Shown here piece by piece: positions 1-7,512 of a stretch of DNA of 11,834 bases; position 1 is the first letter of the stretch; each line of letters begins with the position of its first letter. The translations under genes were made by a program, and so were the position numbers. The DNA lies in assembly GCA_937864895.1 (NCBI GenBank), contig CALMDF010000080.1, positions 1 through 11,834 on the forward strand, read 5' to 3'. The notes under the pieces are model-generated. The model ran no database searches. It was given only the letters and a program-made list of their open reading frames with translations, and was not told the origin of the DNA. Source of the DNA: an uncultured Holophagales bacterium. Its GTDB lineage: Bacteria; Acidobacteriota; Thermoanaerobaculia; UBA5066.

Positions 1-531
1 GAGCTCGCCTCCCGCGCCGCCGCCGCCCCGCGAGCCGCCACCTTCGCGGGCCGCTGCTGGGTCTTCGCCGCTTCGGACATGATCCACCTGCAGCAGAAGG
101 GAACGCCCCCCGCCGAGATCGCCTACGGGCTCTGCGTCGCGATCGCGCGGAACGACCTCTCGACCCTCCTGAAGGGAAGGGCGGCGCCGCCCCTTGTCGT
201 GATGGCGGGGGGTTGCGCTCACAACCGCGGCCCCGTCCGGGCGTTCGCCGAGGTCCTCGGCCTCGAGGGGGCCGTCGGGGCCGCGCTCGCGGCCCGGGCG
301 GCGGAAGTCCCGTCCGTCGGCCCTGCCGAGGCCCGCGACGCGGTCGCCTCGCTCGACCGGTCCGGCCTCCTCGTCAACGGGGCGATCGCGCTGCGAAGAG
401 CCGTCGACGTCTGGCGCGTCAGGAACGTCGTCGGATCGCGCGCGACGCGGCTCGAAGAGCCGGGCTACCTCGAGATGAGGCGGCTCGCGGGGCCGTACAT
501 GCCGAACGAGGCCACGAGCTCCTCTTCGTGA
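1..531 (+). CDS. CoA-substrate-specific dehydratase activase (BcrAD/BadFG/HgdC type), 3' portion, 5' end outside window
   Basis: The frame is open from base 1, so the start lies upstream. Activases of this family are ATPases with a bridging [4Fe-4S] cluster that pass electrons to 2-hydroxyacyl-CoA dehydratases. Visible here are the family's C-terminal motif, Gly-Arg-Cys followed by VFAASD (Cys at codon 19, a likely cluster ligand), then a helix ending in a GLCVAIARN-like segment, and the second nucleotide-binding Gly motif GGCAHNRG (codons 70-77; Val or Ile is more usual than Cys at the third position). After about codon 100 the sequence leaves the activase domain and runs into a linker. The frame then ends at 531 just after a segment (MPNE) whose natural continuation is in frame 3, so the stop is probably the product of a one-base deletion. 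I infer that this is the activase part of a fused activase/dehydratase-like protein. It has no evident link to the polyglutamate genes downstream. Confidence 0.75.
   Translation, partial: ELASRAAAAPRAATFAGRCWVFAASDMIHLQQKGTPPAEIAYGLCVAIARNDLSTLLKGRAAPPLVVMAGGCAHNRGPVRAFAEVLGLEGAVGAALAARAAEVPSVGPAEARDAVASLDRSGLLVNGAIALRRAVDVWRVRNVVGSRATRLEEPGYLEMRRLAGPYMPNEATSSSS
508..513 (+). other. Probable -1 frameshift (single missing base) in the activase/dehydratase gene
   Basis: Frame 1 reads Met-Pro-Asn-Glu up to 510 and hits a TGA at 529-531. Frame 3 from 510 reads Gly-His-Glu-Leu-Leu and carries the homologous continuation. One extra G in the GAGGCC run would fuse them. There is no classical slippery heptamer here, so an assembly or sequencing deletion, or a true inactivating mutation, is more likely than programmed frameshifting. 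Confidence 0.6.
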
Positions 532-824
532 ACGTCGCCAAGATCGTCGACTTCGCCCGGGGAGGGGCGGACGGCGTCGTCAACGCCATCTGCTTCGGCT
601 GCATGGTGGGGAACGCCTCGGCCGCCGTCATCGAGAGGATCCGCCGCGACTTCGACGACGTCCCGATCGTCACGGCCGTCTATTCGGGGGCCGACGACCC
701 GTCGCGGCGGATGGTCCTCGACGCCTTCGTCGCCCAGGTGAAGGCGCACGCGCGGAGGCGTCGCACCGCGGCTCCGGCCTCCCTCGGCGAGCGCCTCCAG
801 CGACTGGCCGGCTGGCCGCACTGA
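510..824 (+). CDS. HgdB-like (2-hydroxyacyl-CoA dehydratase) C-terminal fragment, frameshifted continuation of the activase gene
   Basis: Reading frame 3 from about base 510 gives GHELLFVNVAKIVDF, then GADGVVNAICFGCM, then PIVTAVYSGADDPSRR and LDAFVAQ. This is the typical C-terminal lobe of 2-hydroxyacyl-CoA dehydratase subunits: a DGVVN strand, a Cys-x-x-Cys-Met turn, and a final helix ending near 'R...LeAFv'. There is no plausible start codon of its own in the homologous part; upstream frame-3 sequence is Arg/Gly-rich non-coding-type translation. Joining frame 1 at codon Glu 508-510 to frame 3 restores a continuous homologous sequence, so this is the 3' end of the preceding gene. Only about 110 residues of the dehydratase domain are present, much less than a full HgdB subunit, so the whole protein may be a fusion with a degenerate dehydratase lobe or may contain an internal deletion. 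It ends in a TGA, 48 bases before the sigma-factor ATG. Confidence 0.6.
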   Translation, partial: GHELLFVNVAKIVDFARGGADGVVNAICFGCMVGNASAAVIERIRRDFDDVPIVTAVYSGADDPSRRMVLDAFVAQVKAHARRRRTAAPASLGERLQRLAGWPH

Positions 825-871
825 GACGGGCGGCGCTGGAAGCGGAAGGCTCCCGGCAGGGGGTCCGGCGC

Positions 872-877
872 TATGAT
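872..877 (+). promoter_or_regulatory. Possible -10 element (TATGAT) before the sigma-factor gene
   Basis: TATGAT matches the sigma-70 -10 consensus at five of six positions and stands out in a very GC-rich context. No matching -35 hexamer is seen 16-18 bases upstream, and the element overlaps the first candidate ATG (873). If it is real, transcription would begin near 884 and translation at the ATG at 945. Confidence 0.25.
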
Positions 878-1550
878 TCGTCCGACGCGAAAGCCCACAG
901 GGTCCGGGAACCCCGGCGTTTCGTCGTTGGATCCCACGAGCGGCATGGACAGCGGACCGAAGCCCGGGCACGTGACCCAGCTCCTCCTCGCCTGGGGCGA
1001 CGGGGACCGGTCAGCCTACGAACGCCTCGTGCCGCTCGTGTACGAGGAGCTCCACGACATGGCGCAGCGCTACCTGCGCCGGGAACGCACGGACCACACG
1101 CTCCAGCCGACGGCGCTCGTCAACGAAGCCTACCTGCGGCTGGTGGACCAGAGCTCGGCGAGGTGGAGCAACCGGGCGCAGTTCTTCGGTGTCGCCGCGC
1201 AGGCGATGAGGAGGATCCTCGTGGACCATGCGCGCGGCCGCTCCGCCCGGAAACGCGGCGGAGACGCGGTGAAGGTCGTCCTCGGAGAGGCGGAAGGGGA
1301 CGCGCTCGCGTCCGACGGGTCCGCCGTGACCGTCCCCCGCGACGTCGAGCTGATCGACCTCGACGACGCCCTCCGCGCGCTCGCGGCCCTCGACCCCACG
1401 CTCGTCAGGGTCGTGGAGCTGCGCTACTTCGCGGGCCTCACGGTCGAGGAGGCCGCCGCGGTCCTCGACGTCTCGCCGGCGACGGTGAAGCGGGACTGGG
1501 TCACCGCACGGGCTTGGCTCTTCCAGCGCCTGCGCGGGGCGAGGCCGTGA
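873..1550 (+). CDS. ECF-type RNA polymerase sigma factor (Sig-70_X6-like)
   Basis: A 225-residue alternative sigma factor that should direct RNA polymerase to a specific promoter set. Counting from 873, region 2 spans about residues 34-125 and includes the subfamily signature TLQPTALVNEAYLRL (76-90) and then RAQFFGVAAQAMRRILVDHAR; a KRGG motif follows. Region 4 is near 170-222, with the helix-turn-helix GLTVEEAAAVLDVSPATVKR at 188-207. The start is uncertain. ATG 873 has AGGGGG nine bases upstream, but the first 24 residues are Pro/Gly/Ser-rich and unlike the family. ATG 945 (giving 201 residues) starts where homologues usually do but has a weak ribosome site. No anti-sigma gene is adjacent; instead the stop codon overlaps the start of a Ser/Thr kinase gene. 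That arrangement is common for this subfamily in Acidobacteriota and Planctomycetota and suggests phosphorylation-linked control. Its targets cannot be told from the sequence, and the downstream polyglutamate operon is only one candidate. Confidence 0.9.
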   Translation: MIRPTRKPTGSGNPGVSSLDPTSGMDSGPKPGHVTQLLLAWGDGDRSAYERLVPLVYEELHDMAQRYLRRERTDHTLQPTALVNEAYLRLVDQSSARWSNRAQFFGVAAQAMRRILVDHARGRSARKRGGDAVKVVLGEAEGDALASDGSAVTVPRDVELIDLDDALRALAALDPTLVRVVELRYFAGLTVEEAAAVLDVSPATVKRDWVTARAWLFQRLRGARP

Positions 1551-4099
1551 GCACGGAGCGCTGGAGGGAGACCCGGTCGCTCTTCGACGCGGCGCGGGAA
1601 CGCCGCCCCGAGGACCGGGACCGTTTCCTGCGCGAGGGGTGCGAGGACGAGGGGCTCCGAAAGGACGTTTCCGACCTCCTCACCGCCTCGGAGGAGGCGG
1701 GCGACTTTCTCGAGGAGCCGATCGTGGAGAGCGCGGAGCTCTTCCCCGGAGTCGCCCCGCGCCGGATCGGTCCCTACGCGGTGGTGCGGCGGATCGGCCT
1801 CGGCGGGATGGGCGCGGTCTACCTCGCGCACCGGAGCGAGACCCCGCTCTCGGACGTCGCCGTGAAGGTCATCAAGCGGGGGATGGACACGGAGCTCTTC
1901 GTCGACCGGTTCCGTCACGAGCGGGAGATCCTCGCCGGCCTCGACCACCCGAACATCGCCCGCCTCGTCGACGGCGGCGCCACGGACGACGGGCTCCCCT
2001 TCTTCGTCATGGAATACATCGAGGGGGAGCCGATCCACCGCTTCTGCGAGCGGAACGAGCTGACCCGCGAGGCGCGGCTCGACCTCTTCCTCGAGGTCTG
2101 CGCGGCGGTGGCCTACGCGCACCGGCACCTCGTCGTCCACCGGGACGTCAAGCCCGGGAACATCCTCGTCACCCGGGACGGCGTCCCGAAGCTCCTCGAC
2201 TTCGGGCTGGCGAAGGTCCTCGACCCCGACCCGGCGGCCGAGGCGGCCAGCGGGACGGCGACCGGGCTCAGGATGCTCACTCCGGACTACGCGAGCCCCG
2301 AGCAGGTGCGCGGCGAACGGATCACGACCTCGACCGACGTCTACTCGCTCGGCGTCCTGCTTTACGAGCTCCTGACCGGCCGGCGTCCCTACCGGACGAG
2401 CCACCACACGCCGGAAGAGCTGGCGCGCGTCGTCTGCGAGGCCGAGCCGGAGAGGCCGCCGAGCGGCGCGCACGTGCCCGCCGACCTCGTGAACGTCCTC
2501 TTCATGGCGCTCCGCAAGGAGCCCTCGCGCCGCTACGCGTCCGTCGACCAGCTGGCGGAGGACGTGCGCCGGTACCGGAAGGGGCTTCCCGTCATCGCGC
2601 GGAAGGGGACGTTCAGCTACCGGGCGGCCAAGTTCCTGAAGCGCCACCGGGCGGGGGTCGCCGCGGCGTCGCTCGTCGTCCTGGCCGTGCTCGCGGGCCT
2701 CGCCTCGACGGTCTGGCAGGCGAGAAAGGCCCAGGCGGAGAGGGCGCGGGCCGAGAGGCGTTACGGAGAGGTGCGCCGCCTCGCCGGGAGCCTCCTCTTC
2801 GAGCTCGACGAGGCGATCGCCGACCTGCCCGGCGCCACGCACGCGCGCGAGCTCCTCGTGCGGCGAGCCCTCGAGTACCTGTCGACGCTCGAGACGGAGA
2901 GCGACGGGGACCTCTCGCTCCAGCGCGAGCTGGCCGTCGCCTTCCTCCGGGTCGGCGAGGTCCAGGCCCGCGGTTTCGGCCTCGACCTCGGCGAGATCTC
3001 GGGCGCGCTCGAGAGCTTCCACAAGGCGATGGTGATCCGCCAGCGGCTCGTCGACGCGAGCCCGTCGGACCTCGAGGCCCAGGACGACCTCGCGGAGAGC
3101 CTCCTCAGGATCGCCCGGGTCATGGGCCAGATGGGCGACGCGACCTACTACATCGCCTACGCGCGCCAGGCGGTCACCATCCGCGAGGTGCTCGCCGCCG
3201 CGAGGCCCGCGAACGCCGCCTTCCGGTCGGGCCTCGCGGCCGCCCACGAGACGCTGGGGAACGCCCTGATGTCGGAGGCCGACCTCCCGGGAATGCTCGA
3301 GGCCTTCCGCAAGCTCCTCGTGCTCCGCCGGGAGCTCGCGGGCGACGGCCCCGGCGCCTTCCGCTCCCGCTGCGACCTCGTGGACGCGCACTGGGACCTC
3401 GGTCTCGCGCTCGCCCTGAACGGGGACGGGGCCGGCGCCCTCGAGAGCTGGCGGAGGGCGGAGGCGCTCCTCGAGGAGCTCGGGGCGGCCTCGCCCGGCA
3501 GCGAGAGGGTCCGCTCCGCGCAGATGCGCACCTTCACGCAGGTCGGCGGGAGCCTGAACGCGCTGGGGCAGAGAGCCGCGGCGCTCCAGTACCTTCGCCG
3601 CGCCGCGGCGACCGGGGAGACGCTCCACGCCACCGACCGGGGAAACGCCGAGGTGCGTCACCGGCTCGCGGAGACGTACCTCGACCTCGGGACGACGCTC
3701 GCCGCGGCCGGAGCCGGGCGGGAGGCCGTGGAGGTCCTGGAGAAGGCCCGCGAGCTCCTCGAGCGGTGGTGGCGGGCGAGCCCCTTGAACGTCCAGATCG
3801 CCGTCACCCTCGCCGGGGTCTACGAGAGCCTCGGCCAGGCGCACGAGCCCTTCGCCCGGCCGGGGACGACCGGGCCCGCGGGCGCGGGCTGGCGAGCCGC
3901 CCGGTCCTGGTACCAGCGATCCCTCGACGTGTGGCACGACCTGGAGGCCCGCAATCGGCTCGCGAGGCTCTACCGGTCCCGAACGGAGCGGGTCGCCGAG
4001 GCGGTGCTGAAGTGCGACGCCGCGCTGGCGTCCCCCCGTTCGAACCGGGGGCCTTCGCCGACGGAGCGGGAGCTCACCGGGGGTCTGCCTGCCGGGTGA
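1547..4099 (+). CDS. Membrane-anchored Ser/Thr protein kinase with C-terminal TPR region
   Basis: An 850-residue protein read from a GTG that overlaps the sigma-factor TGA (GTGA). Residues 1-72 form the small helical region usual before kinases of this class. The Hanks-type kinase domain covers about 77-345: glycine loop G84-LGGM-G89, VAVK lysine K107, catalytic loop HRDVKPGN (H198, D200, N205), DFG at 218-220, and ASPE (249-252) in place of APE. All residues needed for activity appear intact. One transmembrane helix lies at about 369-391 (AGVAAASLVVLAVLAGLAS). Beyond it, residues 400-790 form several TPR-like helical pairs, for example ALESFHKAMVIRQRLV near 487, so the TPR array probably faces outside the cytoplasm and may sense a protein partner or cell-envelope state. 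Translational coupling with the ECF factor suggests that the kinase modulates that sigma factor; this is known for some kinase-linked ECF groups but is inferred here. The substrate is unknown. Confidence 0.93.
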   Translation: MSTERWRETRSLFDAARERRPEDRDRFLREGCEDEGLRKDVSDLLTASEEAGDFLEEPIVESAELFPGVAPRRIGPYAVVRRIGLGGMGAVYLAHRSETPLSDVAVKVIKRGMDTELFVDRFRHEREILAGLDHPNIARLVDGGATDDGLPFFVMEYIEGEPIHRFCERNELTREARLDLFLEVCAAVAYAHRHLVVHRDVKPGNILVTRDGVPKLLDFGLAKVLDPDPAAEAASGTATGLRMLTPDYASPEQVRGERITTSTDVYSLGVLLYELLTGRRPYRTSHHTPEELARVVCEAEPERPPSGAHVPADLVNVLFMALRKEPSRRYASVDQLAEDVRRYRKGLPVIARKGTFSYRAAKFLKRHRAGVAAASLVVLAVLAGLASTVWQARKAQAERARAERRYGEVRRLAGSLLFELDEAIADLPGATHARELLVRRALEYLSTLETESDGDLSLQRELAVAFLRVGEVQARGFGLDLGEISGALESFHKAMVIRQRLVDASPSDLEAQDDLAESLLRIARVMGQMGDATYYIAYARQAVTIREVLAAARPANAAFRSGLAAAHETLGNALMSEADLPGMLEAFRKLLVLRRELAGDGPGAFRSRCDLVDAHWDLGLALALNGDGAGALESWRRAEALLEELGAASPGSERVRSAQMRTFTQVGGSLNALGQRAAALQYLRRAAATGETLHATDRGNAEVRHRLAETYLDLGTTLAAAGAGREAVEVLEKARELLERWWRASPLNVQIAVTLAGVYESLGQAHEPFARPGTTGPAGAGWRAARSWYQRSLDVWHDLEARNRLARLYRSRTERVAEAVLKCDAALASPRSNRGPSPTERELTGGLPAG

Positions 4100-4130
4100 T
4101 CCGCTGCCAGCCCTTTTCGCGCGTTAGGGT

Positions 4131-4137
4131 AGGGAGG
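4131..4137 (+). promoter_or_regulatory. Strong ribosome binding site AGGGAGG that sets the start of the first M14-like gene
   Basis: AGGGAGG lies eight bases before GTG 4146. The upstream in-frame GTG at 4137 overlaps this Shine-Dalgarno sequence, so it cannot be the start served by it. The 46-base gap after the kinase gene also contains TTAGGGTAG (4123-4131), which is less GC-rich than its surroundings and might be part of a promoter, though no clear -35 is visible. Confidence 0.55.
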
Positions 4138-4145
4138 TGGACCCG

Positions 4146-5276
4146 GTGTCGTCACGCGTCAGCCGCTCGGGAATGGCCGTCGTGGCCCTGGCGCTCGCCG
4201 TCGTGGCCCTCTCCGCGCGCGAGTTCCGGGCGATGTGGCGGACGGACGAGATCCGACCGGGGCCCGGCGTCACCCGTGTCGGGCGCCTTTCGGACGCGCA
4301 GCCGGCCCTCGCCGGGACGCCGGGCGACACCGCGGTCTACACGCTCGCCGCCCCGCCGGGCGCGCCGCCGGGCGGAACGGCGCTCGTCCTCGGCGGCACG
4401 CACGCCGACGAGCCGGCCGGCTACCTGGCCGCCGTCGTCCTCGTCGAGACCGCGATCGTCACAGCGGGGCGCCTGATCGTCATCCCGAGGGCGAACGCCT
4501 CGGGGTTCACGTACAACGTCCCGCAGGAGGCGCACCCGCAGCGGTTCGAGGTCCCGACGCCGCGGGGGCCGCGCGTCTTCACGTTCGGCGCCCGCGCGAC
4601 GAACCCGGTCCACCAGTGGCCCGACCCGCAGGTCTACACGCACCGGGGCTCGGGGCAGGCCCTCTCGGGAGCCGAGACGAGGAACCTGAACCGGGCCTAC
4701 CCCGGGCGGGCCGACGGCTCTCTCACCGAGAGAATCGCCTTCGCGATCACGTTGCTCGTCCGGGACGAGCGCGTCGATCTCGCGATCGACCTTCACGAGG
4801 CCGCCCCCGAGTACCCGGTCGTCAACACGATCGTCGCCCACGAGCGGGCGACCGAGCTGGCCGCCCTCGTGAACGTGAACCTGAGCGGCAGCGGGATCAC
4901 GATCGGCCTCGAGCCGTCGCCGAAGACGCTGCACGGCCTGTCGCACCGGGAGTGGGGCGATGCCACGCCCGCCCTCGCCGTCCTGATGGAGACGGCCAAC
5001 CCGGCCCAGGGACGCCTCCGGGGCCGGACGGACGCCGGCCTCGTCGTCACCGGCCGGGACCGCTACTTCCTCGCCGCCGCGCGCCGGCGCCGCCTGAACG
5101 TCCCGTTCGACGAGAACGGCTGGCCGCTCGACCTGCGGGTGGCGCGGCACCTGGCCGGCGTGACGCAGTTCGTGTCCGACCTCGGGATGTTCGACGAATC
5201 GAAAGGCATCGCCGTCACCGGTGTGCCGGCGTACGAGGACATCGTAGCCAACGGCGTCGGAGCGTACCTGCGGTGA
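4146..5276 (+). CDS. Exported M14-like zinc hydrolase, succinylglutamate desuccinylase/aspartoacylase family (copy 1)
   Basis: A 376-residue protein. GTG 4146 is chosen because AGGGAGG sits eight bases upstream. The N-terminus carries a hydrophobic segment (about 9-27, [16 protein letters not shown]) that acts as a signal or anchor, so the enzyme probably works outside the cytoplasm. Zinc-site motifs of the AstE/ASPA (M14-like) family are present: GGTHADE with likely ligands H86 and E89, NLNR at 180-183 for substrate binding, DLHE with the third ligand H217, and a candidate catalytic Glu at E282 (MET). The family removes acyl groups from amino acids or acts as carboxypeptidase; its known small-molecule members are cytosolic, unlike this one. 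A second copy lies at 8976-10106, sharing the 'GPGVTR...[12 protein letters not shown]' N-terminal block and [10 protein letters not shown]. Its place beside gamma-glutamyltransferase and pgsBC makes a gamma-glutamyl or poly-gamma-glutamate substrate plausible, but that is inference. The stop overlaps the next GTG. Confidence 0.8.
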   Translation: MSSRVSRSGMAVVALALAVVALSAREFRAMWRTDEIRPGPGVTRVGRLSDAQPALAGTPGDTAVYTLAAPPGAPPGGTALVLGGTHADEPAGYLAAVVLVETAIVTAGRLIVIPRANASGFTYNVPQEAHPQRFEVPTPRGPRVFTFGARATNPVHQWPDPQVYTHRGSGQALSGAETRNLNRAYPGRADGSLTERIAFAITLLVRDERVDLAIDLHEAAPEYPVVNTIVAHERATELAALVNVNLSGSGITIGLEPSPKTLHGLSHREWGDATPALAVLMETANPAQGRLRGRTDAGLVVTGRDRYFLAAARRRRLNVPFDENGWPLDLRVARHLAGVTQFVSDLGMFDESKGIAVTGVPAYEDIVANGVGAYLR

Positions 5277-6915
5277 CCCGGCTCGCGATCCTGCTGGCCC
5301 TGTCCCTCGCGACGGGGCGGACCCTGGGCGCGGCCCCGGCCGCGGCGGCGACCCGGAACCCGGAGGTCACGGCGCCTCACGGCATGGTCGCCTCGGCCCA
5401 CGCCCTGGCGTCGCAGGCCGGGCTCGAGCTCCTCCGGGCGGGAGGGAACGCGGTCGACGCCGCGGCGGCAGCCGCATTTGCCGTGGGAGTCGTGGAGCCG
5501 AACGCCTCCGGCATCGGCGGCGAGGGGCTGCTCGTCCTCTACAGGGCCGACACCCGCGAGGCGGTCGCCGTCGACTACCGGTCGACGGCCCCGCGACGGC
5601 GGCGTACCCCGGAAGGGTCCCCTCGACCGGCCACTCCGCGGTGGCGGTGCCCGGAACCGTCGCCGGCCTCGCGCTCGCCGTGGAGAGGTACGGGACGAAG
5701 AGCCTCGCCGAGGTGATGGCACCGGCCATCCGGCTCGCGCGCGACGGGTTCGTCGCGAGCCCCACCCTGGCCGGAATCGTCGCCGACTCGTTCGAGGAGC
5801 TCGCCGCGAACGCCCCGCTCGCGTCCGTCTTCTGCCCGGACGGCCTGCCGGTCGAGGCGGGCGCGACCGTGAAGAACCCCGACCTCGCGACCACCCTCGA
5901 GAAGATCGCGCGCTACGGACCGGACGTCTTCTACCGCGGCGGGATCGCCGAGGCGATCGTCGCCGAGAGCGCCGCGAACGGAGGGTTCCTCTCGAGGTCC
6001 GACCTCGCGGGCTACCGGGCGATCCTCCGCGAGCCGGTGAGGGGGAAGTACCGCGGCGTCACCGTCCTTTCCGGCCCGCCGCCCGTCGGCGGCACGCCGG
6101 TGATCGAGGCGCTGCAGATCCTGGACCGGTTCCGCGTCCGCAAGGGCCGACCGCTCGCCCCGGAGACGGTGCACGCCGTCGCCGAGTCGCTCAAGCGCGC
6201 CTACGCCGACTACCACGCCTTCGTCGCCGACCCCGGCTTCGTCGCGGTGCCGCTCGACCGGCTCCTCTCGCGCGCCTACGCGAAGCGGAGGGCGAAGGAG
6301 GTCGACAGGAACCGGATGACCGCGAAGGTCGTGGCCGGCGAGGTCCCCCGGGATCCGGGCCCGTCCACGACGTCGCTCGTGGTGGCCGACCGGCACGGCA
6401 ACCTGGTCTCCCTCACTCAGACGATCTCCGACTTCTTCGGGGCGAAGGTGATGGTCGCGGGGACGGGGATCATCCTCAACAACGAGATGAAGAACTTCTC
6501 GGCGCGCGGCGTCAACGCGATGGCGCCCGGGAAGCGGATGCGGACCCTGATCGCCCCGACCGTTCTCCTTCGGGGGAGCAAGCCGTTCGCGGTCCTCGGG
6601 ACGCCCGGGGGACCCCGGATCAGCGCGACGACGGTGCTTCTCGTCTCCAACCTCGTCGACCACGACATGCCCGTTCAGGAGGCGATCGAGGCCCCCCGCT
6701 ACTACGCCCGGGACACCGAGAAGGACCTGGCGGTCGAGTCGCGGTTCCCGAAGGAGACGCGGGAGGCCCTCGCCTCTCTCGGCTACACGTTCCAGGAGAT
6801 GAAGGACTACGACCTCTTCTTCGGCGGCGCCCAGGCCATCGTCATCGACCGCCGCACGGGAAACCGCGCCGGCGGCGCCGACCCTCGCCGGGACGGAACC
6901 GTGTCCGGGTACTGA
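5273..6915 (+). CDS. ggt: Gamma-glutamyltransferase / gamma-glutamyl hydrolase (GGT/CapD family), interrupted by a -1 frameshift
   Basis: The enzyme cleaves gamma-glutamyl amide bonds, and in capsule systems the CapD/PgsD relatives cut or anchor poly-gamma-glutamate. The 5' part (5273 to about 5593, frame 2) starts at a GTG overlapping the previous TGA. It has a signal-peptide-like N-terminus ([14 protein letters not shown]... GAAPAAA), then [33 protein letters not shown] and SGIGGEG. The homologous continuation is in frame 1 from 5593 ([22 protein letters not shown]) to the TGA at 6913-6915. Restoring one base gives about 547 residues, normal for the family. The autoprocessing site is the first Thr (nt 6367, about residue 366) in [11 protein letters not shown]; Ser replaces the His found after the two threonines in E. 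coli [23 protein letters not shown] and GTPGGPRIS complete the small subunit. As written, frame 2 stops at 5716 and the product would be inactive; an isolated base error is the simplest explanation. Confidence 0.88.
5589..5596 (+). other. ggt: Probable -1 frameshift (single missing base) in the gamma-glutamyltransferase gene
   Basis: Frame 2 carries the homologous sequence [10 protein letters not shown] up to 5593. Frame 1 resumes at once with [16 protein letters not shown]. The junction GGCCCCGCGACGG is G/C-rich and one missing C or G explains it. There is no gap in homology on either side, and no A/T-rich slippery heptamer of the kind used for programmed -1 shifts. Confidence 0.7.
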
Positions 6916-6939
6916 GACGGACCCTCTGAAAGGACGACC

Positions 6940-7512
6940 ATGAAGAAAACGCTCTCCGTCCTCGCCGCCACGCTCGCTTCCTTCGCCCTGGTCCGGCCGG
7001 CTCCGGCCGCCCCGCCGCCCGTCTTCGAGGGGCCCGGGGTCCTCTCGTCGATCGGCCAGAGCTCGGACATCGCGGTGGTCAAGGTCCTCCTCAACACCAA
7101 GCTGAAGCTGGGGCTCGACGTGAAGCCGCTGGCCCAGCCGGCCGACCTCGCGGGGCAGAAGTCGCTCGTCGTCGTCGTCGGCGCGAGCACGAAGGGGCTC
7201 GGGGCGGCCGGGCTCGACGTCGCCAGGGAGACCGAGCGGGCGAAGGCGCTCCTCGAAGCCGCGCGCGCGAAGGGAATCGGGGTGATCGCGCTCCACACCG
7301 GCGGCGGCTCGCGGCGCGGAAAGACGACGGACGACCTCGTCAAGCTCGTCGTGCCGCTCTCGGACTACGTCGTCGTCGTCGCGGGCGGGAACAAGGACAA
7401 GTCGTTCCAGGCGGCCGCGGGAGCGCGCCCGGTCCCGATCGTCGAGGTCGAGTCGCTCGCGGCCGTCGGCGACGCCGTGAAGGCCGTCTTCCGGGAGACC
7501 CGTGCCCCCTGA
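6940..7512 (+). CDS. Secreted DUF6305-type protein associated with a permease
   Basis: A 190-residue protein with ATG start and AAAGGA five bases upstream, separated from the GGT stop by 24 bases. It has a clear signal peptide (MKKTLSVLAATLASFALVRPAPAA), so it should be periplasmic or extracytoplasmic. The mature part begins PPPVFEGPG, has an alternating strand/helix pattern like a small Rossmann-type fold, and carries two Gly-rich turns: GASTKGLG at 81-88 and HTGGGSRRGK at 119-128. A third strand-turn, YVVVVAGGNKD, follows. From memory this matches proteins labelled DUF6305, whose biochemical function I do not know. The downstream permease gene overlaps it by 11 bases, which suggests the two products work together. 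An extracytoplasmic ligand-binding or accessory subunit for that permease is a reasonable guess. It does not resemble DctP or TctC solute-binding proteins. Confidence 0.7.
   Translation: MKKTLSVLAATLASFALVRPAPAAPPPVFEGPGVLSSIGQSSDIAVVKVLLNTKLKLGLDVKPLAQPADLAGQKSLVVVVGASTKGLGAAGLDVARETERAKALLEAARAKGIGVIALHTGGGSRRGKTTDDLVKLVVPLSDYVVVVAGGNKDKSFQAAAGARPVPIVEVESLAAVGDAVKAVFRETRAP

Noticed and set aside
1424..3937. An 837-codon open frame on the minus strand opposite the kinase gene
   Set aside because: It is a mirror of the GC-rich third codon positions of the kinase. Its translation is Arg/Gly/Glu/Pro-rich with no domain.
4032..4051. A hairpin-capable C-run/G-run around a GTTCGAAC palindrome near the end of the kinase gene
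   Set aside because: It lies within coding sequence, has no T-tract after it and is almost 50 bases before the stop, so it is not a convincing terminator.
1639..4476. A second long plus-strand frame inside the kinase gene
   Set aside because: The translation is almost only Arg, Gly, Pro and Ala, and it crosses the kinase stop. It is a shadow of codon bias.
5587..5596. Programmed -1 ribosomal frameshift in the gamma-glutamyltransferase gene
   Set aside because: There is no X-XXY-YYZ slippery heptamer, no frameshifted member of this family is known to me, and a second similar indel in the window points to sequence error.
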